Source: JBDRCC01 sp043822065 [NCBI: archaeon]
GTDB taxonomy: Archaea; Undinarchaeota; CAZHTU01
Assembly: GCA_043822065.1 (NCBI GenBank)
Contig: JBDRCC010000008.1
Location: 1-25,130 of the forward strand
Direction: 5' to 3'
DNA length: 25,130 nucleotides
Below, in pieces: positions 10,210 to 17,785 of the stretch. Positions within the stretch are counted from its first letter, which is position 1. Every line of letters begins with the position of its first letter. Position numbers and translations under genes: made by a program. Below the pieces are notes generated by a model. The model made no database searches. It saw only the letters and a list, made by a program, of their open reading frames with translations, and was not told the origin of the DNA.

Positions 10210-10427
10210 TTCCACGCGTGCTTAGGGTTTTTCGGCACTACAAGCCAGCAGACAAGGTAAAGCAGCAGCCCTATCCCCCCAACGAGTATGGCAACTGCCC
10301 ACGCTATGCGTATCAGCGTCGGGTCCATCTCCAGGTACTCGCCAAGCCCTCCGCATACGCCGGCTACAAGCTTGTCCTCGCCGGAGCGGTAGAGGCGCTT
10401 TATTTGCTTTCGGTTCTTCGCAGCCAT
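10206..10427 (-). CDS. PspC-domain small membrane protein
   Basis: The protein matches the PspC family along its whole length: basic N-terminus (MAAKNRKQIKRLYRS), then KLVAGVCGGLGEYLEMDP and a membrane segment of about 25 residues ending in VPKNP. PspC proteins are small membrane components linked to envelope stress in bacteria; in archaea their role is little known. The ATG at 10427 gives 73 residues. It is preferred over an upstream in-frame ATG at 10466 because it is preceded by GGAG at about 10 nt and because the family begins at this point. A TATA-like box near 10446-10452 (minus strand) would give a nearly leaderless mRNA. The gene begins one base after the stop of the radical SAM gene, whose base composition differs strongly. 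Confidence 0.9.
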   Translation of the reverse strand: MAAKNRKQIKRLYRSGEDKLVAGVCGGLGEYLEMDPTLIRIAWAVAILVGGIGLLLYLVCWLVVPKNPKHAWN

Positions 10428-10428
10428 C

Positions 10429-11484
10429 TCACAGCTCCTGTCTTGATCTATACGCACAATGTCCATCAGATGTGCCTATATTGTGCATCGGGAACTTCTC
10501 TAAAATCTTATCTCGCAGGTTTTTAATACTATCCGCTCTAACGTTGCCTATTACTTGTTCATTGCCTGGGCAGGGGCTCACTCGCCCATCACCGTATATT
10601 TGCATAAACTCCACACAAGGCATAGTTATAAAATTATTATATGTGGGGTGGTCATAGCCATACTCCTTTGCGTCAATTCTCCTCACTAACTCCCGCAAGG
10701 CTTTTTTGTTTTCTTCCGAAACTAATAGACCCCTATCAAAGTTATCGCGCCCGCTTCTCCCCGACGGCAAAAAGAATGCGAAAATAATCCATATGTTGTT
10801 ATTTCGACAGAAACGAAGGGTTCGTTCAACTTCCCCCTTATTTTTATTATTGACAATCATATCAAAGCCAAGGCGCGTGGTGCCATCCCGTTCAACCTTA
10901 TTAAAACCCTCCGAAATTAGGAGCTCCATGGCTTCCTTTCGCAGATTAAAATACGTCCGCGAGCCATCGTTCACGACGTCGTTCTGGTAGTCAGCATTCC
11001 AAAGACTATCACACTTCAGTACAATGCTAGCTCCCGTGCCATTAATTCGCCTCACAAAATTCACATCTCGCAGCATCGTTGCCCCATCAGTATACACTAC
11101 TGGTTGTATGCCCTTGGAAACACTATATTCAATTATCTCAAAAAAATCTTTATCTAGTGTTGGTTCCCCCTCTCCCAAGAAATCAATACTCTTTGTTTTT
11201 AAGAGTGAAAGCTGGTCTATTACCGATTTTATCTCTTCCAAACTAAGGGTTTTCTTGTTCTTATCCGTAAAACAATGCGCACAATCGTGCGGGCATTTTT
11301 CAGTCATAGCTCTAAAGTCTACTACCGGGAGAGAATCTTCGTCTCGGAATTCTTTCTCCGCTATGTTCCAGCCCTTAATCACTGCACCTATCCCAACTGG
11401 CACGCGCCCCAGGCCGAAATATCGTTCTCGCGATAATTGCATACATACTCTACAAACTAATTCTTTATTATACCTTTCGCCCAC
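10429..11484 (-). CDS. Radical SAM protein with a SPASM-like C-terminal region
   Basis: A 351-residue protein with the radical SAM cluster motif C64-x3-C68-x2-C71 (CPHDCAHC), followed by the SAM-binding glycine-rich GEGEPT at about 104-109 and the typical beta/alpha repeats. The C-terminus has C290-x14-C305 (PCVEF...SPCPGN) and C343, resembling a reduced SPASM auxiliary-cluster domain. The N-terminus has a further CxxC (C11, C14). Such enzymes often modify peptides or other macromolecules; the substrate here is unknown. The start is uncertain: GTG 11484 keeps the N-terminal CxxC, while ATG 11442 is an alternative. The gene is AT-rich with codon use unlike the neighbouring antiporter and membrane genes, which suggests acquisition. 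No precursor-peptide gene is seen next to it. Confidence 0.85.
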   Translation of the reverse strand: MGERYNKELVCRVCMQLSRERYFGLGRVPVGIGAVIKGWNIAEKEFRDEDSLPVVDFRAMTEKCPHDCAHCFTDKNKKTLSLEEIKSVIDQLSLLKTKSIDFLGEGEPTLDKDFFEIIEYSVSKGIQPVVYTDGATMLRDVNFVRRINGTGASIVLKCDSLWNADYQNDVVNDGSRTYFNLRKEAMELLISEGFNKVERDGTTRLGFDMIVNNKNKGEVERTLRFCRNNNIWIIFAFFLPSGRSGRDNFDRGLLVSEENKKALRELVRRIDAKEYGYDHPTYNNFITMPCVEFMQIYGDGRVSPCPGNEQVIGNVRADSIKNLRDKILEKFPMHNIGTSDGHCAYRSRQEL

Positions 11485-11490
11485 AAAAGG

Positions 11491-11500
11491 CGTAAATACT
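11491..11500 (+). promoter_or_regulatory. TATA box of the antiporter gene
   Basis: GTAAATACTA is centred about 25 nt before the ATG at 11520, giving a leaderless mRNA. The 35-bp gap to the divergent radical SAM start leaves little room for that gene's own promoter. Confidence 0.5.
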
Positions 11501-11519
11501 AGCGCGCATTATCATATCC

Positions 11520-12722
11520 ATGCTGCTAATAGCCGCAATCCTCGCCGTGCTGCTTATCGCGAAGCTGTTCGGCGAGCTTGCAAACCGTTTTGGCTTCCCT
11601 AGCGTTATAGGCGAGCTGTCTGCCGGCGTCTTTATAGGCCCGGTGCTCCTCTGGCTGTATGGCATCACTGGCATAGAGCAACTTGCCGCAATCCCGAACT
11701 TCGTAATTGGCAACCCGATATTCCAGGTGTTCTCCGACCTTGGCATATTCTTTTTGATGATACTCGCGGGGATGGAGATGAGCCTGGACGAGCTGCTGAA
11801 GGTGAAATACCGCGCCTTTGTCGTTACCTCAGGCGGGGTCATCCTCTCATTCATACTGGGCTATGCCGTCGGCGCCTACTACAAGCTGCCGTTTCTTGAG
11901 AACTTCTTCCTCGCGTCGTTTTTCACAGTCACAGCAGTCGCTGTCTGCGTCAAGCTCCTGCTCGACCTGAACCTCCTGCGGTCGCGCATAGGCTACACAA
12001 TAGTCACTGCCGCCACGGTGGACGACGTAATTGGCATGTTCCTCCTGACTGTCCTAATCGCGATGTCAAAAGGCACGGTAACTGCCCTGAACTTTGCCAT
12101 ACTACTCGGAAAAGTGGTTTTGTTCTTCTTCGTTTTCCTTGGCGTTGGCAGGTATCTGATGTTCAACTTCATCCACATCTCCCGCAAGATGAAGAGCTCA
12201 GAAGCAGTTTTTACCATGGCGCTGGTCGGCGGCCTGCTGATAGGCATCGCAGCGGAGGCAGTCGGGCTGAGCATGATAATAGGCGCCTTCATTGCAGGGC
12301 TCCTCATACGCGAAGCGACGCTGTACACCCGCGACGGGAGCATGATTGCCCATCGGTTCTCCGGAATAGCCCTCGGCTTCCTGGCGCCGATATTCTTCGT
12401 ATGGGTCGGGCTTTTTGTCAACCTGCACGCGCTCGCAACTAATCTCGGATTCACACTCCTAGTCATAATCGCCGCGCTGGCGGGAAAGATAATCGGGTGC
12501 GGCGGGGGCGCATGGCTTACAGGATTCAAGAAAAAGGAGGCCCTGACCATAGGGATAGGCATGTCCGCAAGGGGCGTCGTCGGCTTGGTCATACTCGAGA
12601 TGGGCAGGGCGGCAGGCGTAATCGGCCCGACTGTCTTTTCGATAGCCGTTGCGATGGCCTTTGTCACAACGCTTATAACTCCCGTCCTCTTTGGTCGGCT
12701 GATAAAAGATGCCAAAATTTAG
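11520..12722 (+). CDS. CPA2-family cation/proton antiporter
   Basis: A 400-residue protein with about 12-13 membrane segments. It has the family's FPSVIGELSAGVFIGP near the N-terminus (residues 26-41) and the ion-binding pair D168-D169 in AATVDDVIG. CPA2 electrogenic antiporters typically have two aspartates at this site, whereas electroneutral CPA1 members have Asn-Asp, so electrogenic Na+ or K+/H+ exchange is inferred. There is no C-terminal TrkA-N (RCK) regulatory domain, which many KefB-type proteins carry. It overlaps the following PhoU/DUF47 gene by 14 nt and both are probably translated from one mRNA. Confidence 0.9.
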   Translation: MLLIAAILAVLLIAKLFGELANRFGFPSVIGELSAGVFIGPVLLWLYGITGIEQLAAIPNFVIGNPIFQVFSDLGIFFLMILAGMEMSLDELLKVKYRAFVVTSGGVILSFILGYAVGAYYKLPFLENFFLASFFTVTAVAVCVKLLLDLNLLRSRIGYTIVTAATVDDVIGMFLLTVLIAMSKGTVTALNFAILLGKVVLFFFVFLGVGRYLMFNFIHISRKMKSSEAVFTMALVGGLLIGIAAEAVGLSMIIGAFIAGLLIREATLYTRDGSMIAHRFSGIALGFLAPIFFVWVGLFVNLHALATNLGFTLLVIIAALAGKIIGCGGGAWLTGFKKKEALTIGIGMSARGVVGLVILEMGRAAGVIGPTVFSIAVAMAFVTTLITPVLFGRLIKDAKI

Positions 12723-13386
12723 GATTTTTCCGCACAGAGAGTACGAAATGAAGATTCTGAGGATTGTCGAGGACGAGCTTGATGCGCTTGATGCGGTCAA
12801 CGACGCCTGCATTCACGCTATAAAACATTTCCTTTCAAAAAAGAAAACTTCTGCGAAGCAGCTTGACGACGACGTCTGCGAGGCGGACAAGCTGGAGGAC
12901 AGCATTGACGAGCTCATGATGAAGCTCGAGAGCAGCTATTACGACAACATATTCTTTCCGCTCTCGCCCGACGACCGCGTAATCATCGCTAAGGATGGGG
13001 ATGCAATTGCGAGCGCACTGAAAAGCGTGATATCCCTGCTCGAATACGACGGCATCGTGCCTATCCACTCCCTCGATAAGGAGCTGCTCAGGTTTGCAGA
13101 GAAGATACATTCCATCGTTGCAAGGGCGGCTCAGATGACCCGGAAGTTCTACAAGTACGAGGCAGAGGAGTACAACCTCGTTGACGACTACCGAGCAGTT
13201 TCCGACGCCGAGCGGGAGATAGACGCCCTTCTGTGCTCCCTCCTGAAAAAAATACCCAAATTCAAAAAAGCAGACCCATACAATGCCATCCTTTACAGGG
13301 ACTTGGTCCTTTACTGCGAACGGGTTGCTGACGGCTGCATGAAGGCGGCGGAAAATATCCTTGTAATCCACACCAAGATAACATAG
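12709..13386 (+). CDS. DUF47/PhoU-family protein
   Basis: A 225-residue all-helical protein. It has the acidic pattern of the PhoU/DUF47 family: ADKLEDSIDELMMKLESSYY (residues about 64-83) and, in the second half, a DAEREIDALL segment followed by YRDLVLYCERVADGCMKAAE. These E/D-x3-D helices bind metals in PhoU. DUF47 proteins usually sit beside phosphate (PiT) or other transporters and regulate them; here the partner is an antiporter instead. The ATG at 12709 overlaps the antiporter gene. A later ATG at 12748 is possible, but the first one is kept because of the overlap. Confidence 0.88.
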   Translation: MPKFRIFPHREYEMKILRIVEDELDALDAVNDACIHAIKHFLSKKKTSAKQLDDDVCEADKLEDSIDELMMKLESSYYDNIFFPLSPDDRVIIAKDGDAIASALKSVISLLEYDGIVPIHSLDKELLRFAEKIHSIVARAAQMTRKFYKYEAEEYNLVDDYRAVSDAEREIDALLCSLLKKIPKFKKADPYNAILYRDLVLYCERVADGCMKAAENILVIHTKIT

Positions 13387-13387
13387 A

Positions 13388-13395
13388 TTTATAAA
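13388..13395 (+). promoter_or_regulatory. TATA box of the secreted nuclease gene
   Basis: TTTATAAA just after the PhoU stop is centred 26.5 nt from the ATG at 13418, giving a leaderless mRNA. Confidence 0.65.
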
Positions 13396-13417
13396 CTGCA
13401 GGATCCACCGGCATTTT

Positions 13418-13912
13418 ATGAAATGGCTGATACTGGCTATTGTTTTGGCCATAGGCTGCGCCTCGCCTCATGCGGAGCCTGTCGAAAGTATGCTGCCTGC
13501 GCAGGCGTACTTTTGCCCGCAGGACGACTGCACCTCAGCTATTCTCGCAGAGCTAAGCTCCGCAGAAAAATCAATCCACTGCGCGTTTTACCTGTTCACA
13601 CTACCTGAAGCCGCTGACGCGATTGTACAAAAGCACCGCGCGGGCGTTGACGTGTCTGTCGCCTTCGAAGCTCAGTTTACCGACTCCAAATGGTCCCAGT
13701 ACGGCTACCTTGAGCAGAGCGGCGTTCAGGTCCGCAAGGACTCAAACCCCGAGCTCATGCATTCCAAATACTGTGTCATCGACGGCAAGACCGTCATTAC
13801 CGGTTCATTCAACTGGACGAGGACCGCGGCAGAGTTGAACGACGAGAACATCCTAATCATCCGTTCGCCAGAGCTTGCAGAAAAATACGAGTCCAATTTT
13901 AGGCGGCTCTAA
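13418..13912 (+). CDS. Secreted single-HKD phospholipase D-family nuclease (Nuc-like)
   Basis: A 164-residue protein. The N-terminus is a short signal peptide with a lipobox-like AIGC (Cys14), so it may be an anchored lipoprotein. The HKD motif is H115-x-K117-x4-D122, followed by GSFNWT (129-134) and NDENILII, as in Nuc-type endonucleases of the phospholipase D superfamily. These have one HKD per chain and act as dimers. The small size and single motif argue for a nuclease rather than a phospholipase. The expected role is degrading external DNA for nutrients or uptake; the secretion signal is seen, the substrate is inferred. It has its own promoter and overlaps the convergent membrane gene by 4 nt. 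Confidence 0.88.
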   Translation: MKWLILAIVLAIGCASPHAEPVESMLPAQAYFCPQDDCTSAILAELSSAEKSIHCAFYLFTLPEAADAIVQKHRAGVDVSVAFEAQFTDSKWSQYGYLEQSGVQVRKDSNPELMHSKYCVIDGKTVITGSFNWTRTAAELNDENILIIRSPELAEKYESNFRRL

Positions 13913-14292
13913 ACGAAAATGCTCATGCCGACTAGCGCGACAGCAATTATGCTTAGCATGACCGCGATTATCAGCTGGAGGAGCCATGCGACAAGCGCGC
14001 CGCTCCAGGAGATGCCGAATCCGAACTTGTACACGCCCAAAAGCGCGAAAAACGAGAGGAGGCCGATAAGCGGGGTGCCAACTGCGTCCAGCAGGAAAGT
14101 CGAGGCTGTGACAATGACCATGCCTATGAGGTTTACTGAGAGGACCTTGTAGAACGTGAGCCCCTTTCCGCCTTTTGTCGCCCCCATGGTTATGACCTTT
14201 AGGGCAAGATACAGCGGCACCGAGCCAAGGATGAACGAGACCACTATAATGCCTACAAAAACTAGGAGCCCGCCAAGGATTTCAAGAGCCAT
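13909..14292 (-). CDS. Small polytopic membrane protein
   Basis: A 127-residue protein with about four hydrophobic segments (residues 4-32, 51-70, 74-90, 95-126) and a single basic loop (MGATKGGKG). There is no known motif. It follows the upstream gene with no gap (stop TAA then ATG), with GGTGA just before serving as a ribosome site, so the two form an operon. Function unknown. Confidence 0.7.
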   Translation of the reverse strand: MALEILGGLLVFVGIIVVSFILGSVPLYLALKVITMGATKGGKGLTFYKVLSVNLIGMVIVTASTFLLDAVGTPLIGLLSFFALLGVYKFGFGISWSGALVAWLLQLIIAVMLSIIAVALVGMSIFV

Positions 14293-14520
14293 TTACTCAC
14301 CCTCAAACTGCTTTTTTAGGCAGGCTGCCGCGGTTTCAGGCATCAATGAAAAATTCTTCGCAACCTTCGGGAATGCGAACATAAAACCCAGCAGCGCCGC
14401 AACCTTTAGCATCTCCATTTGGAGCGTTTCAACGCCCGGGAAGCCTATTGTCCTGACCCCAGTGCACCCTGCAGCAAGCAATGTGGAAAAAACCCCAGCT
14501 AATCTATGTGCTTTTCTCAT
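14293..14520 (-). CDS. Small protein, first gene of a membrane-protein pair
   Basis: With the ATG at 14520 the product has 75 residues. It begins with a basic segment and a hydrophobic stretch that ends in an AAGC lipobox-like motif, then a second hydrophobic region (MLKVAALLGFMFAFPKVAKN). It could be a small lipoprotein or a two-segment membrane protein. An in-frame TTG at 14538 would sit about 6 nt after the predicted transcription start (TATA at 14567-14574), so it is a real alternative start that adds 6 residues. Function unknown. Confidence 0.6.
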   Translation of the reverse strand: MRKAHRLAGVFSTLLAAGCTGVRTIGFPGVETLQMEMLKVAALLGFMFAFPKVAKNFSLMPETAAACLKKQFEGE

Positions 14521-14566
14521 TTTTTTAGCGTCAATCAACTTACAATACTAATATTGCCCTTTGTTA

Positions 14567-14574
14567 TTTATATA
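14567..14574 (-). promoter_or_regulatory. TATA box for the minus-strand membrane pair
   Basis: TATATAAA on the minus strand; the predicted start is near 14544. A plus-strand TTTTATAT at 14618-14625 serves the divergent SpoIIM-family gene, with start at 14649. Confidence 0.55.
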
Positions 14575-14648
14575 CCTTACACCACTATATCCCGGTATAT
14601 ACTCTCCAGCCCACTAGTTTTATATCTTTCCCAAGCTTTGTGTTCTTG

Positions 14649-15470
14649 ATGGTCTTCGAGTACTTCCTTGAACCGGAAAAAGCCGAGCAGGACCCGAGGC
14701 AGGCGTTTCTCCTCGCGGCAATGCTCTCGACCATAGCCATACTCCTAAGCATAATTTTGTTCCCCCAATATGCCAGCTTTACCACCCTATTTTTCGTGGC
14801 TCTTGGCTCGTCACAGTTCATCCACAAGATTTTCCTCGACGAGGCAGTCGGCGCGGAAAAGGCGAAAAGCGTGAAGGAAATGCTCAAGCGGGACCTGCCG
14901 GTTACAAAAATCTACTTTTACTTTTTTCTCGGCATGGTCGCGACATTTCTGTTTTGGATAGTCGTCCTAAAAGATTATGGCTTCTTCCTCTTCCGTGCGC
15001 AGGAGGAGTTCCTTGGAATCCCGATCGCGGGCGGCAATGTCGGCGGCGGCTCGTTCGCGTTCTTGGTTATCCTCTTAAACAACATCCTCGTGCTGACAGT
15101 ATTTTTCTTCATCTCAATAGTCTTCACAGCCGGCTCCCTTTTGGTCCTCGGGTGGAACGCATCCCTTTTCGCAATGTTTATAGTCCTAGCCGCGAAGCGC
15201 GTTTCCGAATACGGCCTCCTCTCCGCAATAACCAAGATTGCGCTGATATACTCTGTGCATTCAATCCCGGAGTTTATCTCCTACTTCCTTGCGGCGAACG
15301 CAGGCGCCGTCCTATCAATGGGCATAGTGAAGCGGGGCAAAATAGATGCTGCCCTCCAGAACATAATAAACGACTCTTTTGTGCTGATGTTCCTTTCCTA
15401 CGCCATCGTGCTAATCGCTGCGTTCCTGGAGGCGTTTGTCTCGCCGCACCTGATTGCTTCGCTGTTTTAA
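14649..15470 (+). CDS. SpoIIM-family (stage II sporulation M-like) membrane protein
   Basis: A 273-residue protein from ATG 14649, which lies 27 nt from the TATA box centre; a GTG at 14640 would add three residues but does not fit that spacing. It has an acidic cytosolic N-terminus (FLEPEKAEQDPRQAF) and six membrane segments. The pattern fits the SpoIIM/DUF95 family: a long first loop, then a FLVILLNNILVLTVFFF helix, then HSIPEFISYFLAANAGA. That Asn-rich helix and the H-x-x-P-E segment are family hallmarks. In bacteria SpoIIM acts in a septal peptidoglycan-remodelling complex. Archaea have no sporulation and the role of their homologues is unknown, though they may take part in membrane remodelling or transport. 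Confidence 0.85.
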   Translation: MVFEYFLEPEKAEQDPRQAFLLAAMLSTIAILLSIILFPQYASFTTLFFVALGSSQFIHKIFLDEAVGAEKAKSVKEMLKRDLPVTKIYFYFFLGMVATFLFWIVVLKDYGFFLFRAQEEFLGIPIAGGNVGGGSFAFLVILLNNILVLTVFFFISIVFTAGSLLVLGWNASLFAMFIVLAAKRVSEYGLLSAITKIALIYSVHSIPEFISYFLAANAGAVLSMGIVKRGKIDAALQNIINDSFVLMFLSYAIVLIAAFLEAFVSPHLIASLF

Positions 15471-15480
15471 TAAAATAAGG

Positions 15481-15572
15481 GGCCGAAGCCGAGATTTGAA
15501 CTCGGGGCGGGGGATTTCTGCAACTATTGGTTGCCACAGTCCCCCATGTTACCAGGCTACACCACTTCGGCC
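15481..15572 (-). tRNA. tRNA-His(GTG) with an 18-nt intron
   Basis: The 5' end carries an encoded extra G (G-1) opposite C73, the histidine identity pair, followed by acceptor GCCGAAG/CTTCGGC. The anticodon stem is GGGGA/TCCCC, and the 5' exon reads C32 T33 G34 T35 G36 G37, anticodon GTG. The intron at 15516-15533 follows position 37. Bases 32-35 pair with GCAG near its 3' end to give the 4-bp central helix, flanked by two 3-nt bulges, and a short AAC/GTT hairpin lies inside: a good bulge-helix-bulge. The T arm is CCGAG/CTCGG. CCA is not encoded. A 20-bp exact copy of the tRNA 5' end and flank lies upstream. Confidence 0.93.
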
Positions 15573-15710
15573 ATTTGTTCGACCTAATGACTGCCCCGCG
15601 ACCTTTCTTGGTCCAGCTTCTTTTTAAAGAAGGTGGGGCTACACCACTTCGGCCATCTTAGAATCCTGGTTTGGGGCAGCACTACTATAGACGCACCCCG
15701 ATTATTAAAG
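15573..15710 (-). repeat. tRNA-His upstream region with a duplicated tRNA 5' end and two TATA boxes
   Basis: The 20-bp segment 15555-15574 (first 18 nt of tRNA-His plus two flanking bases) is repeated exactly at 15637-15656, 82 bp upstream. Each copy has a TATA-like element at about the same distance from its G-1: 15621-15628 for the real gene (53 nt) and 15701-15710 for the truncated copy (52 nt). The proximal box lies inside an inverted repeat with 7-bp arms (15619-15634). The truncated copy has no rest of the tRNA. CTGCCCC (minus strand, near 15675-15681) and GGGGCAG (near 15590-15596) could close a large structure around the truncated copy. Confidence 0.7.
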
Positions 15711-15757
15711 ATTTTGGTATCGGAAGGTTTTTATCCTAAAAATACCCATATATCCGC

Positions 15758-16189
15758 ATGGACCTAACCGCGACCACCCTGATAGCAGCCATGACTGCGT
15801 TTATGGCAGTCCTTGGGGTAAGAATGCCCCGGCTGGCGGTTTGGGACATCGTCATAATACTCACCGTCGCATACTTCGTCGCCCTAGCCGCCTCCCTGAT
15901 GATACTGCGGTTTTCCCTGTTCGTCCTTTCTGCAAAAAACGAGGCAATCAACTGGAAAAACCTGTTCGTGTGCATAATATTCCGGGACATAGTCTCGATT
16001 TCACTTTCCATCGTGCCATTCTTCATAGGGGGCATAATCGCCTTTGCAGTCTGGGTCGGCGTCCTGAAGTACCGTTTCGACATGGAATGGGGGAAGTCGG
16101 TTCTTGTCGCCGTCGTAGCCTCGATGATACCGATAGCCATTGCGATATTTGCCCTAATGGGGCTTTTGGCGCTGGCTGTCGCCCTGTAG
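15758..16189 (+). CDS. Small integral membrane protein of unknown function
   Basis: A 143-residue protein with four to five hydrophobic segments (residues about 4-22, 28-58, 70-98, 112-143) and few charges apart from a K/R pair region (VLKYRFDMEWGK). No motif recognised. A TATA-like TTTTTATCC at about 15729-15737 is 25 nt before the ATG, so the message is leaderless. It stands alone between tRNA-His and the HAD gene. Confidence 0.75.
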   Translation: MDLTATTLIAAMTAFMAVLGVRMPRLAVWDIVIILTVAYFVALAASLMILRFSLFVLSAKNEAINWKNLFVCIIFRDIVSISLSIVPFFIGGIIAFAVWVGVLKYRFDMEWGKSVLVAVVASMIPIAIAIFALMGLLALAVAL

Positions 16190-16226
16190 CACAAAGCTTT
16201 TATTTGAACGCCATATCCTACTCACA

Positions 16227-16970
16227 ATGCCGCCTAAGATAATACTCTGGGACTTTGACATGACCCTGACCTCCTCGAACTCCGAGCGGATGCTGCTTGT
16301 CGAGGTCTACAGGCACCACTTGCGGAACCGCAACGTTATCCGGCTCATCCAGCTCGCGCCAATCACATTGGCATTGATAGCCATACGCGGGATATACAAA
16401 CTCGTAAAGCGGGTCCACCGCCACTATTCCGACCGGGGCTTTTCTTTCTTTTATTCATTCTCCGCTATGGCATTCCTGCGCTTCTGGCGCGCCGGCTTTA
16501 ATTCTGTCCTCCGGACCTATCCATATTCCGCCCTCGTCAAGTGGACGGAGGCAAACAAGAACGTAATCCTGCCGGGGGCAGGAGATGTGCTCAGGCGGGC
16601 GAAGAGGCGCAAAATCCGGAATTACATAATCTCTTTCGGCTCTGACCAGCTCATAATAAACATCCTGAAGTCAGCCGGGCTGTGGAAGCTTTTCGACGGC
16701 ATTTACTCAAACCAGCTTGTATATGACGGGGAGCGGATCGTTTCGACAAAGACGAACATCTGCGCCATGCCGGACAAGCTCAACGCTGCAAAGCAGATAC
16801 TCAAGAACTACAACCTCCAGTTCAAGGATGCTGCCGCGGTGGGCGACGGTCCGCTTGACATTGAGCTGCTTAATGCAGTCGGCTATCCCGTCGTAAAGTA
16901 CAACCCAGTAAACCCCATTTCCGTCAAAGGTGCGAAGGTAATCCGAAACCTTGGGGAGTTCCCGTATTAA
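16227..16970 (+). CDS. HAD-superfamily phosphatase (phosphoserine-phosphatase-like fold)
   Basis: A 247-residue protein with all four HAD motifs: I, D9-F-D11-M-T13 (nucleophile and acid); II, a serine in ISFGSDQ (about 135-141); III, K184; IV, G206-D207-G-P-L-D211. A helical cap of about 90 residues between motifs I and II (residues 20-115) places it in the C1-capped (IB) group with phosphoserine phosphatase and similar enzymes. Substrate unknown. The cap contains a hydrophobic stretch (LIQLAPITLALIAIRGIY) that may contact membrane or lipid substrates. The TATA-like TTTTATTT at 16198-16205 gives a leaderless start. The stop is one base before the methyltransferase start, so they form an operon and may act in one pathway. 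Confidence 0.85.
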   Translation: MPPKIILWDFDMTLTSSNSERMLLVEVYRHHLRNRNVIRLIQLAPITLALIAIRGIYKLVKRVHRHYSDRGFSFFYSFSAMAFLRFWRAGFNSVLRTYPYSALVKWTEANKNVILPGAGDVLRRAKRRKIRNYIISFGSDQLIINILKSAGLWKLFDGIYSNQLVYDGERIVSTKTNICAMPDKLNAAKQILKNYNLQFKDAAAVGDGPLDIELLNAVGYPVVKYNPVNPISVKGAKVIRNLGEFPY

Positions 16971-16971
16971 A

Positions 16972-17691
16972 ATGGGCATAGTTTATTCTGACGAAGGGCA
17001 CCATGGCATGACCCTGGTGGAAAAGGCAGATAGGTTTTCGGAATGGATGTACTCTGAAATAAAGCCTTACCTCCACGGCAACATTATTGAAATTGGAAGC
17101 GGTATTGGAATCTTCTCCTCAAAGGTCATAAGGGATTTTAGGGGCAGCAAAATAGTAGTTTCGGACATCGACCCACATTACGTGCAGCACCTTACCGAGC
17201 GCTTTAAATCCAACAAAAATGTGTCAGCAATCCGACTTGACTTTTCAAAATCTACAGATTTCAAACAAGTTAAGCACAGGGCAGACTCTGTTTTTGCACT
17301 GAATGTCTTGGAGCATGTCAAAGACGACGTTGGTGCCCTGAACAATGCCTACGATCTCTTGGCAAAAGGCGGAACCTGCATTATCCTAGTTCCCGCACAC
17401 AAATTCCTGTTCAACTCTCTCGACAAGGTTATGGGACATTACAGGAGATACACCAAGAAAGAGCTAGTTCAGACGGTAGCAAAAACAAAATTCAAGGTCA
17501 AACGGGTCTTTTACTTTAATTTTTTCTCGATATTCGGGTGGTACCTGAATGGCAACATCCTCCGAAAAACAACAATCCTCGAAAGCGGGATGGGGCTGCT
17601 GAACTTGTTAGTTCCGTTTCTCCGCTTTTTCGAGAAACACCTATTGCGGCAGATGTTGGGGCTCTCCCTAATTATCGTTCTAGAAAAATAA
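16972..17691 (+). CDS. Class I SAM-dependent methyltransferase
   Basis: A 239-residue protein starting at ATG 16972, one base after the HAD stop; a GGGGAG site lies about 13 nt upstream, and a TTG further upstream is less likely. Motif I is IIEIGSGIGIF (38-48), the SAM-binding acidic residues are near D65/D67, and NVLEHVKDD follows. Later comes GHYRRYTKKEL, which is common in methyltransferases near sugar or lipid biosynthesis genes. The last 40 residues are hydrophobic and may attach to the membrane. It is slightly more AT-rich than the HAD gene. Together with the HAD phosphatase it suggests modification of a lipid or glycan precursor, which is inference. Confidence 0.85.
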   Translation: MGIVYSDEGHHGMTLVEKADRFSEWMYSEIKPYLHGNIIEIGSGIGIFSSKVIRDFRGSKIVVSDIDPHYVQHLTERFKSNKNVSAIRLDFSKSTDFKQVKHRADSVFALNVLEHVKDDVGALNNAYDLLAKGGTCIILVPAHKFLFNSLDKVMGHYRRYTKKELVQTVAKTKFKVKRVFYFNFFSIFGWYLNGNILRKTTILESGMGLLNLLVPFLRFFEKHLLRQMLGLSLIIVLEK

Positions 17692-17695
17692 ATGG

Positions 17696-17780
17696 TGCGG
17701 AGGACGAGATTTGAACTCGCGTAGGCACTAAGCCACTAGCCCCTCAAGCTAGCACGTTTTCCAGGCTCCGCCACCTCCGC
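17696..17780 (-). tRNA. tRNA-Leu(GAG)
   Basis: Acceptor GCGGAGG/CCTCCGC with A73. The anticodon stem is CTAGC/GCTAG with loop TTGAGGG, anticodon GAG. A long variable arm (GGC-5 nt-GCC) marks a class II tRNA, as expected for leucine. The T arm is GCGAG/CTCGT (one G-U). There is no intron and CCA is not encoded. It lies 4 nt from the convergent methyltransferase stop. Confidence 0.95.
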
Positions 17781-17785
17781 ATGGA

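Noticed and set aside
11993-12715. A 240-codon minus-strand frame opposite the antiporter
   Set aside because: Antisense shadow with repetitive low-quality composition; the plus strand has a clear transporter.
15573-15660. Split or permuted tRNA gene made from the upstream tRNA-His fragment
   Set aside because: The downstream tRNA-His is complete by itself and no matching 3' half follows the fragment, so a duplicated 5' end is the simpler reading.
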